Source: RGDT01 sp964630925 (lineage in GTDB: Bacteria > Planctomycetota > Planctomycetia > Gemmatales > Gemmataceae). From it: a stretch of 64,000 nt of DNA. The stretch is from positions 1 through 64,000 of the forward strand of contig CAZVZK010000038.1 of NCBI GenBank assembly GCA_964630925.1, read 5' to 3'. Every line of letters starts with the position of its first letter. The first letter of the stretch is position 1. Position numbers and translations under genes: made by a program. Below are positions 46,745 through 54,146 of this stretch, piece by piece. The notes under the pieces were generated by a model. The model worked only from the letters and a program-made list of their open reading frames with translations. It had not been told where the DNA came from and did no database searches.

Positions 46745-46781
46745 AAGAGAACAGGCGACGACCCGCCTGGATTCATCCCTC
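46736..46781 (+). terminator. Stem-loop after the NDH-2 gene
   Basis: GAGGGATGAA (46736-46745) and TTCATCCCTC (46772-46781) form a 10-bp stem overlapping the stop codon, with AGGCG/CGCCT nested inside. No U-tract follows, so it may stabilise the transcript end more than terminate it. The left arm is part of a short GGGATGA tandem. Confidence 0.45.
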
Positions 46782-46968
46782 GTAACCGTTCGGCCCCTGA
46801 AGTGACACCGGGATGGCCTGGTTCAAAGGCGGGGGGTACGCAGGAGGGGCGGGCGCGGCATCGGAAGATCTGGATCGCCGGGGCTGACGCGGCTGACGCC
46901 CCCGGCCCGGCCCGCGCGGCGTCACCACCTCAGGATCATGCGCAGATGCGCGCCCGAGCGCCGGGCGA

Positions 46969-47173
46969 TTCGTTTCCGTCGCGCGGGGGGGTGTGAGGGG
47001 GTCAGGGAAACGAACTTCCTCAAGTCGTGATGATGCCTGCATTTGCGGCGTGGAAGTTCGTTTCCGTGGTTCGTTTCCTTCACTGATGGGCGTCCATGCG
47101 CCTCCATCCGGGGTGTCCGCACGCTGAGGTTCGTTCCCTTCACCGATAGGCGTCCATCCGACCCCATCAGGGG
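46969..47173. repeat. Cluster of TTCGTTTCC-containing intergenic repeats
   Basis: This gene-free stretch (46745-47207) holds a 43-base unit at 47071-47113 and again at 47131-47173, exactly 60 bases apart and about 84% identical (shared core TTCACYGATRGGCGTCCAT). Upstream, GGAAACGAACTTCC (47006-47019) and GGAAGTTCGTTTCC (47052-47065) form a perfect 14-bp inverted repeat, and another TTCGTTTCC lies at 46969. No convincing open frame covers it. It could be a decayed repeat element or a structured RNA. Confidence 0.6.
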
Positions 47174-47207
47174 CGAGGGCAACCCCCGCCCGAACGGATA
47201 CTCGCGC

Positions 47208-48599
47208 TCATCCCTCCTCTTTCTCGGGGGGCGGGCCGGCCTGATCCGCCGAGAGCAGCGTGCTGCCCGGGAGTAGCGCGGCGATCACGAAAGCCGCGTA
47301 GCACATCAGCACGCCGTCCAGCGGCAGACGCGGGCCGCTCAGGCCCTCGCAGTGCGACAGCACGTAGGGCAGGGGGACGAAGAAGATCGCCAGCGTGGCC
47401 GGGAACGACTCCCAGCGCCAGCCGTAGCTCCACCGCCAGCCCACGAGCGCCAGGCCCGACAGCGTCAGCGTCCACCAGAACAGCGTGCCGGAGTAGCGCT
47501 CGGTGAGCCAGGACGGCACCCCCTCCTGTTCCGCGGAGGCGAACACCGGCGTCTCCTCGGCGAATTCGCCGCGCTGGAAGCGCCCACCCAGCCAGAAGCC
47601 GAGGAAGGCATTGAGCCGGCGCAGCAGCGCCGCCACCGGGTACTCCCGGATCTCTTTGAGGACGTAGGGCCCGAGGCGTGCGTAGCGGGCGGCCTGCCCC
47701 TCGACCTGACGCAGCTCCACGGCGGGGGCATATTTCCACGTGCGGTCTTCCGAGGCCGGCCCGCCGTCGGCCCGCGGGTTGTTGCCGATGTACAGGTGCA
47801 GGTACACGCTGCTGACGACGGGGAGCGGCTCCTTCAGGGTGCGGGCGTTGCGCACCGTCCAGGGGGCGAGGCCGGTGAGGAACCCCAGGAACGCCACCAG
47901 GGCGCAGAGCCAGCCTCGCTCGAGCGAGCGGCTGCGCACGAGGAACCAGATCATGGCGGCGAAGCTGAACGGCAGGAAGGACGCCCGCACCAGGGCCAGG
48001 CCGGCGAGCGCCAGGCCGAGGATCAGGCTGGGGAACGCCCCGCCCTTCTCGCCGGCCTGGCCGGCGAGGAACAGGCAGCCGGCCAGGGCGAAGATGGCGA
48101 GCGTGCCGTCGTCGATGGTCGCGGTGCTGATGATCCAGAAGGGGTTGACGGCGGCGAACAGGCCGGCGAGGGTGCCGGCGGCCAGGGAGCGGAAGGCGCG
48201 GCGCGCGAAGAGGAAGTACAGGCCGGCGGCGAGGGAGCCCAGGCCGGCCTGGATCCAGCGGACGAGGGTCTCGAGGTTCTCGGCGGGCGCCACCTTGGCG
48301 AGGAGGCCGACGAGGTACGGGTATCCGGGGGCGACGTGGGCGGTGGCCTCGTCCTCGGGGGCGAAGGGTGCCTCGCAGTGGAAGCCGTTTTCCTTGACGG
48401 CGGCGATCAGGTCGCGCTGGAGCTTGTCGCCGGTGACGCCGCCTGGCCAGATGGCCGGCTCCTGGACGCGGAGGGGGCCGCTGTTGGCGGCGCGGGCGCA
48501 GCACGTCATTAGGTAGAAGGCACGCGTGCCGGCTGCCACCCCGAGGACGAGCAGCAGGCACAGGAAGTCGGCCAGCAGGAAGCGGCGCATCTCGGCCAT
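47208..48599 (-). CDS. Membrane glycosyltransferase-like protein (PMT/GT39-like)
   Basis: A 463-aa protein with about ten hydrophobic helices and a large extracytoplasmic loop after the first. It resembles dolichyl-phosphate-mannose-type (PMT_2, GT-C fold) transferases: VAPGYPYLVGLLAKV, a run of helices (TLAGLFAAVNPFWIIS, LILGLALAGLALVRASFLPF), then APWTVRNARTLKEPLPVVSS and LYIGNNPRADGG, the last two typical of this group. A Pro/Lys/Glu tail ends the protein. It is predicted to transfer a lipid-linked sugar to an envelope acceptor. Substrate is unknown and the usual Asp-Glu after helix 1 is not evident. Confidence 0.72.
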   Translation of the reverse strand: MAEMRRFLLADFLCLLLVLGVAAGTRAFYLMTCCARAANSGPLRVQEPAIWPGGVTGDKLQRDLIAAVKENGFHCEAPFAPEDEATAHVAPGYPYLVGLLAKVAPAENLETLVRWIQAGLGSLAAGLYFLFARRAFRSLAAGTLAGLFAAVNPFWIISTATIDDGTLAIFALAGCLFLAGQAGEKGGAFPSLILGLALAGLALVRASFLPFSFAAMIWFLVRSRSLERGWLCALVAFLGFLTGLAPWTVRNARTLKEPLPVVSSVYLHLYIGNNPRADGGPASEDRTWKYAPAVELRQVEGQAARYARLGPYVLKEIREYPVAALLRRLNAFLGFWLGGRFQRGEFAEETPVFASAEQEGVPSWLTERYSGTLFWWTLTLSGLALVGWRWSYGWRWESFPATLAIFFVPLPYVLSHCEGLSGPRLPLDGVLMCYAAFVIAALLPGSTLLSADQAGPPPEKEEG

Positions 48600-48733
48600 G
48601 TGGGGCCCCTCGGTCCGGCGGCGGGCTGTAGATGTCCATGATAGCAGGCGGGGCCGGGCGTGTGTGCGCGGGCGCCTCGCCAGGGCGGGGCCGGCGTCAT
48701 AGCATCACTGAAAAGACAGGGGAGGGCGGACCG

Positions 48734-49921
48734 ATGTACTCGCGCGCGGCGGTGGTGGCGGTGGTCGTGGCGCTCACGGCGGCCTGGCCGGCCCGCGCCG
48801 ACGATGACGAGCCGGAATTCGCCGGCAAGAAGTACTCCGAGTGGGAGAGGATGCTCACCGAGGGCAAGACACCCGCCGAGCGGCGGCGCGGCATGATCGG
48901 CGTCGAGCAGATCGGGTATTCTCGCACGCGCAAGGCGGTGCCGGCCCTGGTCAAGTCGCTGCAGAACGACAAGGACGAGGGGGTGCGTACCGCCGCCGCG
49001 CGGGCCGTCGGCAGGGCGGTGGCCAAGGCGTTCGCCGACGCGCGGGAGGACAAGGCGGACGAATTGCCGCGCCTGGACGACGCCCGCAACGCGCTGGTGG
49101 GGGCGATGCGCGTCGAGAAGGTAGACGCGATCCGCGAGGCGGCGGCGCGGGCGCTGGGCGACATCGGCCCCGACGGGCGGGCGGCGGCCGGGGCCCTGGG
49201 CACCGCGCTCAAGGACAAGAGCCCGGCCGTCGTGCGGGCGGCGGCGGCCTCCCTCATCCGCATGGCCAAGGACGCCAAGGACGCGCAGGCGGAGCTGCAG
49301 GTGCTGGTAGGCGATGCGAAGGGCGATCTGGAGGCGCGGGTCGACGCCGCCGTCACGCTGGGCATCCTGCGGCACGAGGTGCCCGCCGCCGTCCGGTCGC
49401 TGAAGGCGGCGCTGGCGGAGGGTGCGAATGACGTCAAGCTGCGGCGTGCCGCCGCCGAGTCGCTGGGGAAACTGGGCAAGGAGGCGGGCGAGGCGGCGGA
49501 GACGCTGGGCGTGGTGCTGACGGGTGAGAAGACGCCGGACGGGCTGCGGCTGGCGGCGATGACGGCGCTGGAGCAGTTGGGGAACGAGGCGAAGCCGGCG
49601 ATCCCGGCGCTGATCAAGGCGATCACGGACTCGGAGCGGGTGATCCGCTGCCTAGCGATGCAGTGCCTGGGGCGGATGGGCCGCGACCTCACCACGCAGC
49701 GCAAGGAGGCGGTGGTGGCGGTGTTGAAGGCGGTGGACGACCTGAACGTCGAGGTCCGTGTGGCGGCGCTGGAGACGCTGGGTGCGATGGCGGAGGAGGG
49801 TCTGGCCGGCGAGGCGGACAGGGCGGTGGAGGCGATCAACCGCATCCTGCGCCGCGAGGCACGCAAGGAGCTGCTTGCGGCGGCCAAGGCGGCGCTCGAT
49901 AAGATCCGCCCGAAGAAGTGA
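48734..49921 (+). CDS. Secreted HEAT-repeat protein
   Basis: A 395-aa protein with a signal peptide (MYSRAAVVAVVVALTAAWPARA), then roughly nine HEAT-type helical repeats, for example AVPALVKSLQNDKDEGVRTA, AIREAAARALGDIGPDGRA, AAMTALEQLGNEAKPAIPAL and VRVAALETLGAMAEEG. HEAT solenoids bind other proteins; no catalytic domain is present. GGAGGGCGG precedes ATG 48734. It is exported and probably periplasmic. It converges with the downstream Uma2 gene (6-base gap). Function is unknown. Confidence 0.82.
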   Translation: MYSRAAVVAVVVALTAAWPARADDDEPEFAGKKYSEWERMLTEGKTPAERRRGMIGVEQIGYSRTRKAVPALVKSLQNDKDEGVRTAAARAVGRAVAKAFADAREDKADELPRLDDARNALVGAMRVEKVDAIREAAARALGDIGPDGRAAAGALGTALKDKSPAVVRAAAASLIRMAKDAKDAQAELQVLVGDAKGDLEARVDAAVTLGILRHEVPAAVRSLKAALAEGANDVKLRRAAAESLGKLGKEAGEAAETLGVVLTGEKTPDGLRLAAMTALEQLGNEAKPAIPALIKAITDSERVIRCLAMQCLGRMGRDLTTQRKEAVVAVLKAVDDLNVEVRVAALETLGAMAEEGLAGEADRAVEAINRILRREARKELLAAAKAALDKIRPKK

Positions 49922-49927
49922 CGCGGG

Positions 49928-50893
49928 TCAGGCCGCTTCGGGGTCGATTCCCAGCTCGCGCAAACGCGCGGCGAGACGCTCGGCCTTCTGCCGTGCCTCG
50001 TCGGCCTGCTTGCGGCTCTCCTCCTCGGCGCGGCGCGCCTCCTCCTCGGCGCGGCGCGCCTCCTCCTCGGCGCGGCGCGCCTCCTCCGCTTGCTGCTTTG
50101 CCTCATCTTCCGCCCGCCTGGCCTGCTCGGCCTGCTGGCGGGCCTGCTCCTCGGCGCGGCGGGCCTGCTGGGTCTGTTCGGCCTCCTCGGCCAGCTCGCG
50201 GCGCAGATCGTCGGTGAGGCTCTCGGCCTCGCCGAGACGAGCCCGGTCATCGTCGTAGGACGGCAGCATCTCTCCCGTGGCGGACTCCCAGGGCCGGACA
50301 TACCATCCGACGATGCCGTCCACCGTGCCCTGCCACAGGCCCAGCTCGACCCCCAGCTCCGGGATGGGGAAGCGGCCCCTCTCGTTGGGCGGGACCGCGT
50401 GGTACTCGTCGCCGTTGCGCCGGTGCAGCTCCAGCGTGCCGCGGAAGCCGTCGTGGATGGCGTAGTAGGCGGCCTTGATGCCCTTCTCGTAGACCCAGAA
50501 CTTTCCCTCGTACGGGCTGCGGTCATGCTCCTCGCTGCCGTCCCCGGAGACATACTCGACAACGAGGAGTGGCGCGATCACCTCATCCCACATCACGTAG
50601 GAGCGACGCACTTCGCCGTTCAGCATCGGCTCCACACCCAGCACGAGGAACCAGTCAGGAGCCCTGGCCCCGCGCGTCGGCGGATGCGTCAGCCGCCAGT
50701 AGATGAGGCTGTCGGCGCCCACGGCGAACTTGCCGTCGGGGAAGCGACGCCGCAGGCAGGGCATCATGGCCCCCGTCAGGAGGCTGGTCTGCGGCCGCTC
50801 CAGGAAGCTGGTGGGCACGGTGCCGTCGTCCTCGGGCAGATCCTTGTGGGTGATCAGCCGCACCTCGGGGGCGGCCGCCGTGGCCGTCGTCAT
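49928..50893 (-). CDS. Uma2 family (DUF820) nuclease-fold protein with coiled-coil tail
   Basis: A 321-aa protein. Residues about 30-215 are a Uma2/DUF820 restriction-endonuclease-like domain (GARAPDWFLVLGV, IAPLLVVEYVSGDGSEEHDR, KAAYYAIHD, VDGIVGWYVRPWE). Residues 225-310 form a long charged coiled coil whose core is a 7-residue repeat ARRAEEE encoded by a near-perfect 21-bp tandem repeat (about 50019-50084). Uma2 proteins are abundant in planctomycetes and cyanobacteria; their activity is unproven. GGAGGG lies before the ATG. The coiled coil is a common extra in cyanobacterial Uma2 proteins. Confidence 0.82.
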   Translation of the reverse strand: MTTATAAAPEVRLITHKDLPEDDGTVPTSFLERPQTSLLTGAMMPCLRRRFPDGKFAVGADSLIYWRLTHPPTRGARAPDWFLVLGVEPMLNGEVRRSYVMWDEVIAPLLVVEYVSGDGSEEHDRSPYEGKFWVYEKGIKAAYYAIHDGFRGTLELHRRNGDEYHAVPPNERGRFPIPELGVELGLWQGTVDGIVGWYVRPWESATGEMLPSYDDDRARLGEAESLTDDLRRELAEEAEQTQQARRAEEQARQQAEQARRAEDEAKQQAEEARRAEEEARRAEEEARRAEEESRKQADEARQKAERLAARLRELGIDPEAA

Positions 50894-50916
50894 GATCGTT
50901 CCCTCCGATGGGGATT

Positions 50917-51804
50917 TTACGCCGCCGGCAGGGCGACGATGGTGATGCCGAGGCGGTCGGCGAGCTTCACCACGTCGGCCTGATCGAGGACGATGGTCCT
51001 GTCGGCCTCGATGGCGAGGACGCGGCCGCCGGCCTTGTGGATCACCTCCACCGTGCCGGTGCCGACGGTCGGCACGTCGAAGCGCATGTCCTGCTCCGGC
51101 TTGGCCACCTTGACGACGGTGAAGCCGCCCTTTCGGCACAGCTCGCCGGCGCGCTGGATGGCGCGGTCGGTGCCCTCGATGGCCTCGACGGCGACGGCCA
51201 CGCGGTCCTTGATCATCACCGACTGGCCCACGTCGAGGGCGCCCATCGCCTTGGCGAGCCTCCAGCCGAAGTCGATGTCGGCCTGTTCGGCGGCGCTGGG
51301 GCCGCGGCGTGTCAGCGTGCCTGGCTTCACGAGCAGCTCCGGGCAGAGGTCGAGGGCGGAGGCGAACGTCAGGCCGTCGCGGCCGAACTCCTTGATGACG
51401 CTGAGCAGGACGGTGTCGTCGCGCATGTCGCCCTTGTGGCGCGTGAAGTACCACATGACCGTGCGCAGATCGGGGGTGTAGTGCCACCAGCGCCACGGGC
51501 GGTACATCAGGTCGGCCTTGAACAGCTTGCCGGCCATCACGACGCGCGAGGCGCCGGCGGCCTTCGCGTGGCGGACCATGGCGCCGATGCGGAACGGGCC
51601 GACCCAGTGACAACGCCATGACAGCGTTTCGAGGGCTGGGTCGGCGTGGTCCTTGATGGCCAGGGTGACGACGCGGAGGCCGGCGTCGCGGGCCTTCTCG
51701 GCGAAGGCGATGGGGAAGCGGCCCCAGCCGGCGAGGAGGGCGACGGGCTCGTCGGGGCGGAAGATGCCGAGGGGCGGCGCGTGGGGCCGTGGGGCGGCGC
51801 TCAT
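50917..51804 (-). CDS. lpxI: UDP-2,3-diacylglucosamine diphosphatase, LpxI type
   Basis: A 295-aa LpxI that hydrolyses UDP-2,3-diacylglucosamine to lipid X and UMP. It is the non-homologous replacement of LpxH found in alphaproteobacteria and others. Motifs include VALLAGWGRFPIAFAEKAR, VVMAGKLFKADLMY, KGDMRDDTVLLSVIKEFG, TLTRRGPSAAEQADIDFGW, VAVEAIEGTDRAIQRAG, VKVAKPEQDMRFDVPTVG and the C-terminal GGRVLAIEADRTIVLD. ATG 51804 overlaps the lpxD stop (ATGA, 51801-51804), so the two are coupled, fitting adjacent use in lipid A synthesis. Confidence 0.94.
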   Translation of the reverse strand: MSAAPRPHAPPLGIFRPDEPVALLAGWGRFPIAFAEKARDAGLRVVTLAIKDHADPALETLSWRCHWVGPFRIGAMVRHAKAAGASRVVMAGKLFKADLMYRPWRWWHYTPDLRTVMWYFTRHKGDMRDDTVLLSVIKEFGRDGLTFASALDLCPELLVKPGTLTRRGPSAAEQADIDFGWRLAKAMGALDVGQSVMIKDRVAVAVEAIEGTDRAIQRAGELCRKGGFTVVKVAKPEQDMRFDVPTVGTGTVEVIHKAGGRVLAIEADRTIVLDQADVVKLADRLGITIVALPAA

Positions 51805-52850
51805 GCGGCCTGGTCCCCCTCGTCCTTGAGGCCGCAATGGCGTTTGAGCGTGCGCACGTCGCGGATGAGGTCGGGGAGGTGCGGCAGGCTGAGGAGGAGG
51901 CGTTTGGCGATGCGTTCGGGCTGGGCGGGGTAGCCGAGGTACTTCTGGCCGGCGGGGATGTCGCTGGGGACGCCGCTGCCCGCGCCGACCTGGGCGCCGT
52001 CGCCGATGTGGACGTGGTCGGCGACGCCGACCTGCCCGGCGAGGACGACGTAGTTGCCGGTGGAGCTGCTGCCGGCGATGCCGGCCTGGGAGACGATCAT
52101 GTTGTGGCGGCCGAGGGAGCAGTTGTGGCCGATCTGCACGAGGTTGTCGATCTTGGTGCCGTTGGCGATCCGTGTGGGGCCGAAGGTGCCGCGGTCGATG
52201 GTGGTGTTGGCGCCGACCTCGACGTCGTCTCCGATCTCGACGTGGCCGAGGTGGGGCACCTTGACGTGGCGCCCCTGCTCGAAGCGGAAGCCGAAGCCGT
52301 CGGCGCCGATGACCGCGCCGGCGTGGACGAGGACGCGGTCGCCGAGGACGGTGCGGTCGTAGAGGACGCAGTTGGCGTGGAGGGTGGCGTGTGCGCCGAT
52401 GATGCAGCCGGCGCCGACGGAGGCCCCGGGGCCGACGTGGGAGCCGGGGCCGATGACCGAGCCCTCGCCGATGTTGGCGAAGGGCATGACGGTGCAGCCG
52501 GGGCCGAGGCGTGCCGTGGGGTGGACGAAGGCGTGGGGGGAGACGCCGACGGGCGGCGCCGGGGCGGCGGGGCGGAAGGAGAGGTAGATGGTGGCGAAGG
52601 CGGCGAGGGGGTCGGGCGCGACGATGAGGGCGCGGCCCTCGGCGAGGAGTGGGGCGGCGAGGGCTTCCGGGACGACGAGGACGCCGGCCTTGCTGGACTT
52701 GAGGAGGCGGGCGTGCTTCTCGGATTCGAGGAAGGAGATGTCATCGGGGCCGGCGTCGGCCAGGGGGCGTGCGGCGGAGACGGCCTTGTCGGGGGGGCCG
52801 TGGGGTGTGCCGCCGACGAGGGCGGCGAGCTCGCGGAGCGTGACGGACAC
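51801..52850 (-). CDS. lpxD: UDP-3-O-acylglucosamine N-acyltransferase
   Basis: A 349-aa LpxD that adds the second (N-linked) acyl chain in lipid A synthesis. The N-terminal uridine-binding domain (TLRELAALVGG, PDDISFLESEKHARLL) is followed by a left-handed beta-helix of hexapeptide repeats (PGCTVMPFANIGEGSVIGPGS, VLGDRVLVHAGAVIGADGFGF). The catalytic-type His is in LVQIGHNCSLGRHN, and a C-terminal helical arm follows. I take GTG 52850 (VSVTLRELA) as the start because it gives the family length; no clear ribosome site is visible there. The frame is open further upstream, but that part is Pro/Arg-rich noise. Confidence 0.94.
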   Translation of the reverse strand: MSVTLRELAALVGGTPHGPPDKAVSAARPLADAGPDDISFLESEKHARLLKSSKAGVLVVPEALAAPLLAEGRALIVAPDPLAAFATIYLSFRPAAPAPPVGVSPHAFVHPTARLGPGCTVMPFANIGEGSVIGPGSHVGPGASVGAGCIIGAHATLHANCVLYDRTVLGDRVLVHAGAVIGADGFGFRFEQGRHVKVPHLGHVEIGDDVEVGANTTIDRGTFGPTRIANGTKIDNLVQIGHNCSLGRHNMIVSQAGIAGSSSTGNYVVLAGQVGVADHVHIGDGAQVGAGSGVPSDIPAGQKYLGYPAQPERIAKRLLLSLPHLPDLIRDVRTLKRHCGLKDEGDQAA

Positions 52851-53343
52851 GGGGAGGCCCTCGGCCTGTGAAGGGGCGTGTGGGGGAATATGGGAGGGGA
52901 GTCTAACCGGGGAGGGCGGGGCGGGCAAGGGGAGTCTACCCGGCGCGCAGGCGAGCAGGGCCCCATCCAGGTCGATCTTGGCTTGGCGGGGACAGTTGCG
53001 TGCGCCACCCCTCCACGGCCATCCTGTCCCTGGCCGCGAGGGCCACGGCTGGGGAGCCAGCCGTGGACGGCGCTGCGGGACGCGGCGGCGTGCCTGCCGG
53101 GCGAGCCCGGGGCGACGAGCAAGGCGGCCGCGCCGTATCGGTTCTGCGCCCACCCGAAGGAAGCCCTGGCCCTCATCCGCGCCAGGCCGTGACTTGGACA
53201 CGACACTGCGGTGACTCTTGACACCCGATCACCGTGGCGGGTAATCTGAGCAGGATGGGGCAGTCCGTTCGGGGCTCGCCACATTACCGCCAAGCGGGGC
53301 CAGGAGATTGCCGAGGCGCTCCCCCCCTGGGAGGGCCACGCGC
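52851..53343. other. Gene-free stretch between lpxD and the phosphoesterase
   Basis: About 490 bases separate the divergent lpxD and phosphoesterase genes. They hold a strong hairpin (53043-53066) and, on the plus strand, a short peptide ending PYRFCAHPKEALALIRARP at 53192. That has a coding-like look but no start, family or ribosome site; it may be the tail of a lost gene. A TTGACA occurs at 53218-53223 without a recognisable -10. Otherwise nothing is seen. Confidence 0.4.
53043..53066. repeat. Hairpin CCACGGCTGG / CCAGCCGTGG
   Basis: A perfect 10-bp stem with a GGAG loop. GC-rich hairpins of this kind recur between genes in related genomes and may be a REP-type unit. It could also be an attenuator or transcript stabiliser; no U-tract follows on either strand. 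Confidence 0.5.
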
Positions 53344-54108
53344 GTGAAGGCGATCATCAGCGACATCCACAGCAACCTCGAGGCGCTGCAGGCGGTCCTC
53401 AAGGACATCGAGAAGCAGGGCGTCGGCGAGATCTACTGCCTCGGGGATGTCGTCGGCTACGGCCCCAACCCGCGCGAGTGCGTCGATCTCGTCATGTCCA
53501 AGTGCAAGATGGTCCTCCTCGGCAACCACGACCAGGGGGCGATGTTCGACCCCGAGGGGTTCAACGGCCCCGCCGAGCGGGCCATCTTCTGGACGCGCGG
53601 CGTCCTCGAGTCGTCGCCCGAGGCGAAATCCGCCCGCGAGAAGCGCTGGGAGTTCCTCGCCGAGCGGCCACGCTCGGTGAAGGAGGGGCCGTACCTGTAC
53701 GTCCACGGGTCGGCACGCAACCCGCTCAACGAATACGTCTTCCCCGAGGACATCTATAACCAGAGGAAGATGGAACGCATCTTCGCGCTGGTGGACCGCT
53801 ACTGCTTCCAGGGGCACACGCACGTCCCCGGCGTCTTCCTCGAGCAGGCGCCGGACGACATCTACCAGTTCCACAGCCCCGAGGAGATCGACTACAAGCA
53901 CGTCCTCGACCACCGCAAGACGCTGGTGAACGTCGGGAGCGTGGGCCAGCCGCGTGACGGCGACCCGCGGGCGTGCTACATCCTGCTCGACAGCGAGGGG
54001 CTCAAGTACCGCCGCGTCGAGTACGACATCGAGGCGACGATCAAGAAGATCTACGCCGTCCCCGAGCTGGAGAACTTCCTCGGCGACCGCCTCCGCGAAG
54101 GGCGTTGA
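53344..54108 (+). CDS. Metallophosphoesterase (calcineurin-like)
   Basis: A 254-aa phosphoesterase. All four metal-site motifs are present: ISDIHSNLEAL, YCLGDVVGYGPNPREC, LLGNHDQG and FQGHTHVPGV. This is the YfcE/DUF2437-type 'diadenosine tetraphosphatase-like' subgroup used widely for phosphodiester or phosphoprotein hydrolysis; the substrate cannot be told. The start is GTG 53344, about ten bases after GGGAGGG; the longer frame lacks a proper start. yidC begins 38 bases downstream. Confidence 0.88.
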   Translation: MKAIISDIHSNLEALQAVLKDIEKQGVGEIYCLGDVVGYGPNPRECVDLVMSKCKMVLLGNHDQGAMFDPEGFNGPAERAIFWTRGVLESSPEAKSAREKRWEFLAERPRSVKEGPYLYVHGSARNPLNEYVFPEDIYNQRKMERIFALVDRYCFQGHTHVPGVFLEQAPDDIYQFHSPEEIDYKHVLDHRKTLVNVGSVGQPRDGDPRACYILLDSEGLKYRRVEYDIEATIKKIYAVPELENFLGDRLREGR

Positions 54109-54146
54109 CCGTCACCCCGGCCCACCACCGCTGGAACCCGCACCCG

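Noticed and set aside
50019..50084. 21-bp tandem repeat considered as a CRISPR-like or microsatellite feature
   Set aside because: It is in frame and simply encodes the ARRAEEE heptads of the Uma2 coiled coil.
52878..53192. Plus-strand open frame of about 104 codons upstream of the phosphoesterase
   Set aside because: It has no ribosome site, is largely Gly/Arg noise, and only its last 30 residues look coding-like. Kept only as a possible remnant in the intergenic entry.
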